From Dimorphilus gyrociliatus (taxonomy: Eukaryota; Annelida; Polychaeta; Dinophilidae): a stretch of DNA of 64,000 bases. Numbering within the stretch: the first letter of the stretch is position 1; the number at the start of each line of letters is the position of its first letter. Under the pieces are notes generated by a model. It saw nothing but the letters and a program-made list of their open reading frames with translations. It was not told the DNA's origin and ran no database searches. The stretch covers positions 503,501 through 567,500 of the forward strand of contig CAJFCJ010000001.1 in the NCBI GenBank assembly GCA_904063045.1. The letters are read 5' to 3'. Shown here piece after piece: positions 21,895-32,672 of the stretch. Made by a program: the position numbers and the translations under genes.

Positions 21895-24539
21895 TTAGTA
21901 TATATATATATATTTGTATATATATACATATAATTACAAAATTCTTTTAATTTGTTTATTGTTTTTCCCTGCTTTATATGACTTTTATTCTTTATTATAG
22001 GTGGTAGGGATAGACACGGATAATGAGGAGGTAAGAACATACGTTAATGTCAAGAACGTGTATGTTTCTTTTCCGTATTATTACCCTCTACTAGATAAAG
22101 CATGATACAGTCCCATGTTATCCTTTATTTTTCTATTTTAAGCGAACTTTGATCGACCTTGTAAAACGTAGTTAAATATTTTTTTACCATCCGAAGCTGG
22201 TGAAACGCAATACATATGCTCATTATACAATACCCGCATGTAGTATTAGGACATCCTTTAAATAGAAAATGCCTATTGACAACAAATATGAAACATATAT
22301 GCTTGTATATAAATTATCTATAAATAACGTATATGCACATGTAAACTTACAAATATAGATGTTAAAGTTTATTCTATTCAGGTAGACCTGCCATATGTAG
22401 ATAATGTTTGTTAGAGATTGATACTTTCACCAGATGTTCAGTTAACTTTAATGGCAATAGTTTTTAAATATGTAAACATTTCTTAGAAAGTGGCTTTATG
22501 GTATTTAATTTGTTTACCGTTCACAACATGAGATAACTTTTAATTAGAATTAAGATAAGGATTTTAGTATGGTTAGAATTTCAAATTTTTTTTCACTAAA
22601 CATTTCAAAGCCTAAATCCTGCTGATGGTGTAAATTGTTTTTCATAAATAATAAAGACGTTTTATTATTTTTAAAACGTCAATTTATTATTTGACATTTT
22701 TATTATCTTATAAAAATTAAGCTTCTTTATACGCTCTATTAAGTTTTGTCGTTTTTTTTGTATTTATAAAAGTATAAAAACCATTTAAATACTATTTTTG
22801 GTTGTCTCTTTTATTTTTAAGCAGACACTTTTTTTATTATGCATTTTCTATCTTCCTCTTTCTTCCTCCTTTTTTTTTGATTAGCATATTTTAAGCGTGC
22901 GTGGATGTACATCTATAAATGTCTTTTAATACAATATGTTGCTTACATTGTCTATTGTCTTAGCATAAATCATAGTTTCATGCATGGACAGTATAATTTT
23001 GTTAAAAATAGAATGTTTAAACAAGATCTATTTATTAGTTAAAATATCCGCAAAAGGGTATAAAATTTAGTAAAACTATTGAATTCCTCTAGACTGCAAG
23101 ACAATTTGTCGAAGCCTTTCTGCACAATAATCGTTTGGAGAATGTGGTTCAAGTGATGGGCTATCATCCCCAGTATTTAGATGCTTTTCAGAAAACTCAA
23201 CAATTCCTGCTTAGGGGAGATGGTCCCTTGCCACACGAATATAGACACTATATAGCTATTATGGTGAGTGGAAACTTTGATTTAAAGTTTACGCCGATCG
23301 TTTAAAAAGATTTATTCTATACGCATCGGCTGACGAACCTTGGCACCTACATTGTTTTCTAACTGATAATAATAACACATCGTATTTGTTTGCTCGAAAA
23401 AAATTACAATCTTTAATTTTGTTTTATAGGCAAGCGCGCGGCACTACTGTAATTATATCGTAAAGTTGCATACCTGCGAATTTATCATGCAAGGAGGAGA
23501 TCCAGAATGGCTCGAGGGTATAGATAAATGTCCAAAGAAGCTACAAGACTTGAACGAATTAAATATGTTAATGGCTCACCAACCTTGGAAGATTAAAGAT
23601 TCCCATATTAAGGATCTAACTAGTGGTCAGCGAAAGTGGACGCTTTCTGAAGTAATGCATGCTGTTGTGCTTCTTGCCCACTTCCATTCGTTGTCGTCAT
23701 TTGTATATGGGTGCGGCGTTTCTCCTGAGCTCGATGATTCGGATGGTGGCTATACTTTTTACCGTTCCAAGGAGGATGGTTCAACATTGTTCGATCCTAG
23801 CTCTTCGTCAGATCCGGAAGTTAATGGCGTTGAGAATAGTAATGAAGAAAAGCCGATAAAAGTCTTAATGGAGAGTATGCGACAGCTGCACGATAATCCG
23901 GAAGCGTCCGTAGAAGAAAAAGTCAAAGCATTTGAATCAATTGATCCGGCATTCGACAAGTCGCCATCCCCACCTCAGTCTGGAGCTCACGAGGAGAGGC
24001 AGCGTAAAGAGCAGAATGCTGAATTTATGAAAAAGTTTATAGACAATCCAGGTTTTGCTTACGAAGATTTCTCACAGAGAGACAGATCAAATAATCCCAC
24101 AACCTTCCGAGCCCAGGATTTTTCTTGGGATGAACAAGGCTTTAGTTTAACCAATCGTTTATATCCTGATCTTGGACAATACTTGGACGAAAAATTTAAA
24201 ATAGCCACAACCTTAACGTATTATACAATGGGCAATAATTTGGATGTAGACACAACTGCATTTCGCCGAGCGATCTGGAATTATATACACTGCATGTTCG
24301 GTATTAGGCACGATGATTACGATTATAGGGAGGTTAATGTTCTTTTAGAAAGATCATTGAAGCAGTATATTAAAACGATAACGTGCTATCCCGAAAAAGT
24401 AACTAGAAATGATTTTAAAGTATTCATGAAAGATTTTAAGCAAAGTGAAAAAGTTCATGTTAATCTCATGTTACTAGAAGCACGTTTGCAAGGTGAATTG
24501 TTGTATGCTCTTAATGCTATTACGAGATTCATGACTTAG
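20111..24539 (+). CDS. SESN: sestrin, leucine sensor and stress regulator of TORC1
   Basis: Five exons in phase 0: 20111-20410, 21152-21216, 22001-22030, 23093-23263, 23430-24539. The third is a 30-nt microexon (VVGIDTDNEE). The N-terminal domain keeps the alkylhydroperoxidase-like catalytic pair in ASARHYCNYIVKLH (Cys and His with the same spacing as the vertebrate proteins). The C-terminal domain is highly conserved: FRRAIWNYIHCMFGIRHDDYDY, KQYIKTITCYPEK and the very end EKVHVNLMLLEARLQ...YALNAITRFMT, the region binding leucine and GATOR2. An acidic Ser/Pro-rich loop lies between the domains. Sestrins restrain TORC1 through GATOR2 and respond to p53/FOXO stress. Introns here are long (0.7-1.1 kb) and AT-rich, unlike most neighbours. 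Confidence 0.97.
20755..20783 (+). repeat. GA microsatellite in sestrin intron 1
   Basis: About fourteen GA units, followed by further GA-rich and TAGA-rich sequence up to about 20830. Confidence 0.9.
20868..21048 (+). CDS. possible alternative first exon of sestrin
   Basis: A 60-codon frame within sestrin intron 1 begins MRRPKARVELF and ends at GAG followed by GT, phase 0, exactly the phase needed to join exon 2 at 21152. Its last residues (SQLCRLLE) mimic the end of the regular exon 1 (CCQLLDEFQ). It also contains KENYN and a KKRVMW stretch, and its base composition is less AT-rich than the intron. The donor (GAG|GTTTAA) is weak, so this may be chance. Confidence 0.25.
21700..21937 (+). 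repeat. TA microsatellite cluster in sestrin intron 2
   Basis: Two pure TA runs (about 21700-21725 and 21838-21889) and an interrupted run to 21937, separated by AT-rich sequence. The long run is fifty bases of alternating TA and could extrude a cruciform. Confidence 0.9.
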
Positions 24540-27025
24540 TCTCTTTAGCTCCTCTAGTCGTCCATAGAGTGCATGCTTAATATTTTTGTGATTTGGAGGC
24601 CTAATCGTTTTCTTTCTCACTCCTAAGCTCTTCTTATTTCGTATCTCGACCACTTTTTGGAGAGACGAAAGTATTTTACTCGTGGCACAAGTGCTGTTTT
24701 TATCTGATTTGTGAGAAAACGAGAGAACATATTCTTTTATATACCCGTCAAAATAATAAGACAAGAGACAATAAGCAACTTTAAAATAAAAAAAAATTGT
24801 ACCGAAGGTGACGAAACAAATTTTTTGTTCTACTTGGTTTTTTTTTTGAACAATGTCAAAAGTATTGAGTATTAAACGTCAAAATCTAGGGTACTACCAC
24901 TTCAAGTATCGGTACATTGTACACTGTATTTGCCGTATTGATTATTTTATGAGAAATTTTTGTCTTTAACATGTACATTTTTGTATCAATTGTATGGCTT
25001 ACTGCTTTTTATTGGTCGTATCATATCTCAACATGAATATAAAAACAATTAAATATGAAACAAGCAAAACTCTAGTCAAATGATATATTTTGGTAACATA
25101 GAATACAGCATGCCTAGGCTTGGAGCTTTTTCTAGGAAATTCTTGGTTTTTCTAGGTCAATGGAAACTTACTGCGATGCTGCCATCTGTTGACTTTAATA
25201 AACAATATTGATAAAACGTGAAGTAAAAAAACAAAGGAACAAAGCGATATAGCGAGAAGTATTTGCGAAGGGGTATCAAATAGAATTCTTCCGGAGTGCT
25301 CTAGATAGCAGGATATCCTGGATTTATTATAATCTTAATAGTAATAAAACTATGGAATAAAATTAATGACCATAGAGAAGGTCTACTTCCTCTATGACAA
25401 GGAAAAACACTTTATTATATAAAGGGAACTATTATGTATTGGGAAAAATAACAAGACCAAAAAAATAATGACAACAATAGAACAGAATTATAATTAAAAT
25501 TCTTTGCTGAAAACTGTAAATTTCATATCTATAATAAATCTGTCCTAAATCTAGTCTAGCTATCAGATAAAACATATATATTTATACTAATTAAATTGCA
25601 AAACAGAAAGAAACGTTGGACATCTGAGAAACTAACAGCATATAGCAAATAGAAAATAGACGTTAAATAATATGTTAAACGTGACGTAATAGTTATATAA
25701 TATACATATATATTAATGCATGCAATATATATAATATTTTAATAGCGTTTATTGCCATTCTGTTACTTTCATGTCATCTTTTCTTTCAACTTTTTTCTAT
25801 TTTTAGAGTTCAATTATTTTTATTTGTGTTGTCTATTATTTTTCTTTTTTTTGCCGTCTTTCCAATTTGCTATTAAGATATTTGATTTCAAGGTCAGAAA
25901 AGTCATTTTTCAATTTGAATCTTTCGCGTAGGAAGACGTTGAAACATTTACAAAAGAGAAATATACTTATATACATATATATTGAAAGTATAAGTATAAG
26001 AATAAGAAGAAACGAATTGATGATGATGAAAATAGCATAAATGAGAGTGGGAGGGAGAATGGAAGAGTTTAAAATTACGCTAACTTTCGCGCCACATTAG
26101 TAAAATTTAATTTTGATTTCGAAGTGTAGAGATTTAATTTTTTATAAAAAGTATAAGATCTATAGTTCTACCGCATAAAGCTTTATCAGAAGTATGTATA
26201 TGTATACATATGAGCCATTTGCCTACTAGATGAATAGTTACTTCTCTCTCTCTCTCTCTCTCTTCTATAAACTGTTGTATAAATCAAGAAGAGTTCATGT
26301 TTAGCATTTCAATTAGTTTTTTCTTAATAGAAATCTAAATATAGTATGGAAAATACTTGCACTTCAGTAAGATAAGATTTTTTTTTTAATAACCAATAAC
26401 TTGTCTTATGATTAAATCTTATTTTAACTCTTACTTTCATTCTAGAGATTACTTGTAAAGTAAGAAAAAAAAGTTCGTTATTAACCCTTTTATTCCATAA
26501 AAAATCCCTTCTCCTTAACTAAAGGATTTAATCGTTTAGCTAGAAAAGAGAAAGCTCTATATATTTATACATTTATCCTATAAAATACTGTATACATTGC
26601 CCTACTTACTTTTTCTTTATTATCCCTAAATGGATTATTCCATTAAAGTTTAATATAAAACACTTAGGCTCTCACGTTCTTTTAATAAAAGTGCTGACCA
26701 ATGTACATTTTTCTCTTCCACTGTAAGATTTATTATCCCTTTGAGCGAAGAAAACACCTTTAGAAAGCATCTTAAAAGAAAAAACCGGAACAGTCCTCTC
26801 TATATTATTTTTAAATTTCAAATATAGTAATAACATTTAGTTTTTAATAAAAAGAAAACAAAAGAAGAAAGAAAGAAAGAAAGAAAGAAAAAGAAAGAAA
26901 GAAAGAAGATAATCTTTTTTTCTTGTTTTTTAAATATGGAAAATAAAGTTATTTATAGAATTTTCAATAATTAACTTAAATATACTACTTTTTTATAATA
27001 TAAAGAAAATTTTTACTATGTTTAG
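24540..27025. other. spacer between sestrin and Na,K-ATPase beta gene
   Basis: Contains the sestrin 3'UTR, a TC run at 26242-26263, a GAAA-type tract at 26861-26908 and no clear coding exon. The first exon of the beta-subunit gene, carrying its start codon, should lie here but could not be located. Confidence 0.5.
26861..26908 (+). repeat. GAAA tetranucleotide repeat
   Basis: Purine tract of repeated GAAA units with one AAAAG interruption, about 120 bp upstream of the beta-subunit exon. Confidence 0.85.
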
Positions 27026-28269
27026 ACAAGAATAAGTCAAGTTGATGATCTTATCGAATCTACTGAAAATGAGACAATCGGCTTAAATACAAAAGAATCA
27101 TCTGCCGATGTTCAAACAGAAAGTTGTACTACGGTTGATAATACCACTTATACTTGTTCATTATCTAAAGATAATAGAAAGATTAACGATGACTTAAAAG
27201 TATTAAATCCACTACCAAACGCTTATCAAAGTTTTGAATTTCAATTTTCGAATGTAATATCTCGAAATAAAAAAAATTGGAAGCAATTCTTTTACGATAA
27301 AGATGATGGTACTTTCCTAAAGAGAACCCCTTTTAGTTGGTTACAAATTATCCTATTCTACGCAATATTTTGGTCTTGTTTAGCCGGTTTTTTCATAGGT
27401 GGTATGAATGTAATCGACAAGTTTTTTGCTAAAGAGCAGCCTAACCTAAATGCCATTAATGGTAATAATAATATGTTAACTACCCCTGGATTAATGATTT
27501 TACCAGAAATGGATATAATAGGTTCATCAGAAACCGCATTTATACGTCTCTTATCAAGAAACTTTTATAGTATGTTTATCTATAATTAGCAAATATTATT
27601 AATAATTTTACTTAACAATAACTTATTAAAGACAAATCAAAGCAAGCGGCAGATAAAATGATAAAGAGATTAAGATCATTGAATAAGACTCTTCGAGTTC
27701 GTAAGAAATGTTCCGATGAAATAATTACGGAATGTAGAGTTTTAAATAGCAATTTTATCCCTTCTGAAGAAGAATTAAGAAATTCTTGGCAATGGACAAG
27801 TGGATTATCATATAAGCCTTACTTTATGTTTCGGTTAAATAGAGTATACTATCTTCTCTCTTCTCAGTCTATTTAATCAATAAATAAGTTAATTTATTTG
27901 GTTAAACTAACTTGAAATTTTCAGGTCCATGGTTGGGAGCCAGAAGAAAATCCGATACTGAATTGTCAGTCAGTAAACGCTAAATCTGGAGAAGAAACTA
28001 ATGAATTAATAGGCCTCGATCGTAAAATATCTATAAACGAAATCTCCAAGGATTGCTATCCTTACTGTTCCAATAATAAAGTTGAAAATCAAAGATATAA
28101 CGATCCATACTTCTTTGTTAGATTAAACTTTAACGAAAGTAAACTCATTCATAAAGATTTCGTTGTAGTCCAATGCAAATTTACAGCGATAAATAGATCT
28201 AGAACTGACAAAGACTTTTTATTTCGCGACGGAGTAAGAGGGATAAGATTTGGAATTCAGTTAACTTAA
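27026..28269 (+). CDS. ATP1B: Na,K-ATPase beta subunit, divergent (first exon not found)
   Basis: Three exons in phase: 27026-27569, 27632-27843, 27925-28269. The first begins straight after a TTTAG acceptor, has an in-frame TAG just before it and no ATG, so a start exon is missing. The signature of P-type ATPase beta subunits is present: FFYDKDDGTFLKRTPFSW followed by one transmembrane helix (LQIILFYAIFWSCLAGFFIGGM). The ectodomain carries six cysteines (CSDEIITEC, NC, CYPYC, CKF), fitting the three disulphides of the family, and LSYKPYFMFRLNR...GWEP. The subunit chaperones the alpha subunit to the plasma membrane. The cytosolic N-terminus is at least 90 residues and acidic/Thr-rich, longer than usual, and overall conservation is low, suggesting a lineage-specific isoform. 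Confidence 0.85.
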
Positions 28270-29246
28270 TATATCTTGTTTGCAATGCACATATATAAAA
28301 TTTTATATATAAGTTAATAACTACATGATAATATCCAATTTAAAATAAATTATACTGATTTATCTTTTAATAAGATGATTACACAATAGCATAAAAGAAT
28401 TAAGAAATTTAACAATTATAGGACTATTCAATTATCTTGAATGACCTATAATCATAGAGAAAAACGAAATTGCTACTATTTTTTTTAGAATATAAACTAG
28501 CTGCTAATGAAAAAGTTACAATACGATAATACGCTGATAATATGCTTATGTTATATATGCAGTATAAAACTGTATAGGAACTATGTTATAACAAGAAATT
28601 ATAGTGTATAAAAAGAGAAAAAAAAACATGATAAAGATATTTTAATTATGTATGTTTATTAAGACAAATTTTGTTATTATCATGTTATTTTATTTAGAAT
28701 AATAATTATTAATAATAAAGAATTTATATAATTTCATTGTAGTTTGCTACTTTAGAAATTAGCGAAAGAAAATTGGAGAAAATAAATGAACAAACAGCTC
28801 GTTTATCTTTTATATTTGATGATCATGAAGGCCAAATTCTGTAAAAAGTATTAACGGAATATAAGTCCTGTTTATTGAAACAAATAAAGGCATATCTGAA
28901 AAAAGATTTCTTTAATTGTTATTTGATAGAAAATGTAGATTATTAATCTAGATTACAACCTTTATAAATTCGTTCGTTGTTCGACAGTGTGTTACATATC
29001 TTAATTATGAATTCAAATACTATATTTACTAGATATTAGAGCAAATTCATCTTTTTCTTTATATATAACCAAAAATGTTGTTTATTTTAACAAAAAAGAA
29101 AAATGACAAAAATAGTAGCACTTTAAGTGATCCAGTACTAAAAACCTGAGTTTTATTTTTTCTTAAATTCAATCTCGTATGTCACTGCAGAGAGCAATTT
29201 AAACCAGTATCCATAATCAAATAACCTGAGAAATTTACATGTTCAT
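28270..29246. other. convergent spacer between beta subunit and SWT1
   Basis: Very AT-rich with poly(A)-like signals at both ends; no coding exon or RNA gene seen. Confidence 0.45.
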
Positions 29247-32072
29247 TTATACAGGAAATACTTTTTGTATATTCAAACGGATATGTCGAATAGCTTCCTC
29301 AATTCTAAAGGCAATTGCGATATCATATGTTCCATTGGGGTCATCGTATCCTTCAGTTGTCCGAATCCGATAAGCATTCTATCTCTAAGCGGAAGATTCA
29401 AATTTTAAGATGAATAATGGAATTTGTACTTGCACTATATGAACTTACCTACTAGCATTATCAAACTCACGAAGGGAATGTTCCAATAATCTCTGAGGTT
29501 TCCTTGTAGAATTGAGAACATCGTTTATGATTTTTGTTAAATTTTTATAACTTTCTGGAGATCTTGTGTCTAAGAATCTAGACAAAAATTATAATAGTTA
29601 AAAGAGAAATGTTAAACGACAACATAGAGGATAAAGAAAGGACAAATATAAAAACCTTTCGTACAACACGTAGCACCATCGAATTTTTTGCCAAATTTTT
29701 TTATTGGCGGCAATTTGTATAATTTGTTTAACTTCGTTTGGTTTACAATGCAGATCGTTTAAAACACGATCTCTAAATCCAATTAGTATTTCGAAGAAAA
29801 TGCCCATTACTTGTTCTACTGTTAAATTGTTGTTTGACATTATAGTTTTCCATTTATCCATAAAGTCTTCAAGCAACGAATCAATCTTCAAGCGTTTGCT
29901 AATTATAAAAAGTATAAATATAATAATTAAACAAATGTGGTAAATTTTATATAAGTATAATATTGTCACTACCTTTCGACTGGATTGATAAGACGTAAAT
30001 AATCAAGAAGCTTTACAGTATCCCCATCCATTCTCAGGTCATTTAGGATATCTTTTGCGTCATGACGACTGACAAAAAGAGAGCCAAATACGGCAATCCA
30101 ATGCCTAAATCAAGTAAAAAAGTTTACTTTAATAAACAAATCACTTTTTGCAATATTTATTAGACATTTAACAAGATAAAATAACAATAACTTGTGCATG
30201 AGTTGAAAGCATCTCTTTAAACTTGTTGGATTCTTTGTTAAAACATCCCTCCATATTTCATCATAGGCATCTTTCATTGCAATTTCAATGAATGTACGAA
30301 AAAATGCAAAGGCCGCTCTCTCTAATTGTACTTCTCTTTCATCAATCTTTAGAAAATATAATTTTTATATTTGTACCATAAATCCTTCTTAATAATACTT
30401 GTTTTAAACATGGTTAGAATATCCCTTACACACTTTTAACTACTTCCTGAGTTTTTCTCATAAACTATTTATCGAAAATATAATGGATTGGATTTCTTTT
30501 AGTTGTTTGTATACAATAAAAGTATCAAATTTTCCATACAATATACCAGTACACATAATATATATAGATAGATGCACGTACAAGTATATACTCCGAGTAC
30601 AAAGTGTATAAATGCGATTTATCTATATATAAATTTATATATATATATATATATAAGTGCATGAAATAAAATAAAATTCTTAGTAAACAGGAAAGAGAAA
30701 AGATACTACTGCAATATATAGTTTACTCATTTTGCAAATAACTAAACTATTCGTAGTTTTATAATTAGTCCAAAATACTTTTAAATTATTCAGACTTTAC
30801 CTTTTGTTTGTTAACTTCTTCCTCTTCCATCTGAGCATCATCGTTAATGTCAAAGTTAATTTTTTCCTCTACACTAACAAATTTACATTTCTTCAACAGC
30901 TCCTTACGAAATTCCTTTATCAAAAAAAAAAAAAAAAAAAACACAAAGAAAAAATAAGTTAATGAAATTTTTAATATGATAAGAAAATCTAAATTAACTA
31001 GTAAATCATTTTGAAGAATGCTAATTGACAAGATAAAGAAAGTGTAAAAGAAAAATAAAAAAAAATATACGAAACCTTTGTTCTATATACTTTCAAGCCT
31101 TGTATAGACGCTTTAATACATAGAGGTTTATCATCCGTCAAAAAAAGTTCTTGAGGTAAAAAACGGAGAAAAAAGACAATTAAAGATTATTTTTTTGGCA
31201 ATGAAAATTTAAATTTATTTTAGCCTTTATTGTTTTATTGTAACTTAGAATCAAATTAAGAAATAGATATGCACCGATTGCTTCCGATTTACAGCAAAAA
31301 AGTATCTTATCGTCATTCTTCAACTTTTTAAGATCATCATTAAGCTACAAAAAAATTAACACAAATCAAACATGTATAAAGAGTCTAACTATTGAATAAT
31401 ATCAGTAATACTTACAGGGTCTTGCCCCTTGAATAATACGTTTGCTTTCGGATTTTCTAACGCCGACAAAAGAAAATTTATAGCCTCTCTAGCTTTTAAT
31501 CGTTTATCGTCTCCTAAACTCCTTCTATCCTTTAAATCATCCAATTCTTGAATCACTATATATGGTACAACAAGTATATAATTGTTGCGATTAATCATCT
31601 TTATTAATTCCAAATCGTTGATATACACATTTGTATCAACAACAATCTTTTTTCCTTTGGATTTTGGCGAATATTGTTTTAAATTCCTATAATTGTGATC
31701 TGTATATTTGGATTGAACTTTTGCATGATTTTCTTCTCTAAGTAGTTGTAGCTCTTTCATAATAATATCATCAGTTTCCATTGGTTCTTCTTCCCGATAA
31801 GAATCGTCATAATCCTTCTTGGTGGAAGATGAGTCTTTTTTTACCAATTTATCTGTCACTTCTTTTATTTTTTTTCTTTTTTTCTTTTCAAGTGTATGTT
31901 TTTTCCCATCTGAATTTTTTGAGTTCGTTTCAATGATAGGTTTATTGTCCTTCCAAACTAACTTAACGCTCTTTGAGGATGCTTTTTTAATTTTTCCGGA
32001 AGACTCTTCCTTAATTTCTTTCGACTTAGCTGTCTCTTTGTGTCTCTTGCTCATCTTATACTCTATTTTCAT
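29247..32072 (-). CDS. SWT1: SWT1-like PIN-domain RNA endoribonuclease
   Basis: Nine exons can be joined in phase, beginning 31416-32072, 31275-31344, 31076-31149, 30801-30914, then five more to the TAA at 29247. The N-terminus is Lys-rich and disordered, with a likely nuclear signal (KKKRKKIKE). Residues about 143-270 are a PIN nuclease: KIVVDTNVYINDLEL, VVPYIVIQELDDLKD, NDDKILFCC and LFLTDDKPLCIKASIQGLKV carry the acidic residues of the active site. The C-terminal half is helical. In yeast SWT1 cleaves defective mRNP at the nuclear pore in transcription-linked quality control; the same role is inferred. The last exon can be read two ways because two AG acceptors (near 29388 and 29330) both fit phase 2; the chosen one has codon use like the rest of the gene. 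The alternative ends at 29273. Confidence 0.88.
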
Positions 32073-32394
32073 TGAAACACGTCTAAAAAATAAATAAAAA
32101 CGACGATATACTATATATAAAAATTACTTCAAGATTAAAAAGCATAAGATCTATACAAAAATTATGTATCCTAGATAAAAATAACCCAAGTCTTAATTTA
32201 TTCATGAAATAGAAAACAAGTAATAGCGTAGTATATTTAATAGGTAATTGGCAACTATTAGTAATTATAACATCACTAAAAATGTCCAAAAGATAATGTA
32301 CGATTTAAAGCAAAGGTCGAACTTCTGCTAAGTTTTATAAATGTGCGTCGTCTGCCTAAGAAGCTATTCGCTTCTCTGACAAGCAAGCGGTAAC
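32073..32394. promoter_or_regulatory. divergent promoter of SWT1 and the small secreted peptide gene, with TATA box
   Basis: A 320-bp gap between head-to-head starts. On the plus strand TATAAA lies at 32336-32341, 54 bp before the ATG of the peptide gene, a sensible core-promoter position. The SWT1 side shows no TATA box. Confidence 0.5.
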
Positions 32395-32672
32395 ATGGCT
32401 TTCGGTCGAACTCTGATAATTTTTTTACTGGCAGGAATTTTAATAATTTGTAAGTTTTTGAATGTCTTGAAAGTGTATTTAAGATTAATTTGTGAATAAT
32501 GAATTATCTAACAGCGGAAACAGCTCCAATTGAGACCGTTGAAATGAAACTAACCGAAAAAAGCTTTAATATTCTTCTTACATATTGTATTGATAGCTGC
32601 TTTATGAAGAGACTTTGTCCCATAAAACACCTTAAATGGTGTAAACATATTATCGATAGAGCAAATAATTAG
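32395..32672 (+). CDS. small secreted four-cysteine peptide, two exons
   Basis: Not recognised. Exon 1 32395-32449 encodes MAFGRTLIIFLLAGILII, a classical signal peptide. The donor T|GTAAGT and acceptor ACAG|CG at 32514/32515 join in phase, and exon 2 runs to TAG at 32670-32672. Total 70 residues. The mature part is about 50 residues, begins ETAPIE, and is basic at its end with four cysteines spaced C-x3-C-x5-C-x7-C, which would form two disulphides. No dibasic cleavage site or amidation glycine is obvious, so it is more like a secreted effector, antimicrobial or inhibitor peptide than a neuropeptide precursor. A TATA box lies upstream and AATAAA at about 32774 downstream. Too short for ordinary gene finding. 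Function unknown; expression is the key question. Confidence 0.7.

Noticed and set aside
29248-29460. Alternative reading of the SWT1 terminal exon ending at 29273
   Set aside because: It fits splice phase but has Met-rich, atypical third-position use; kept only as an alternative.
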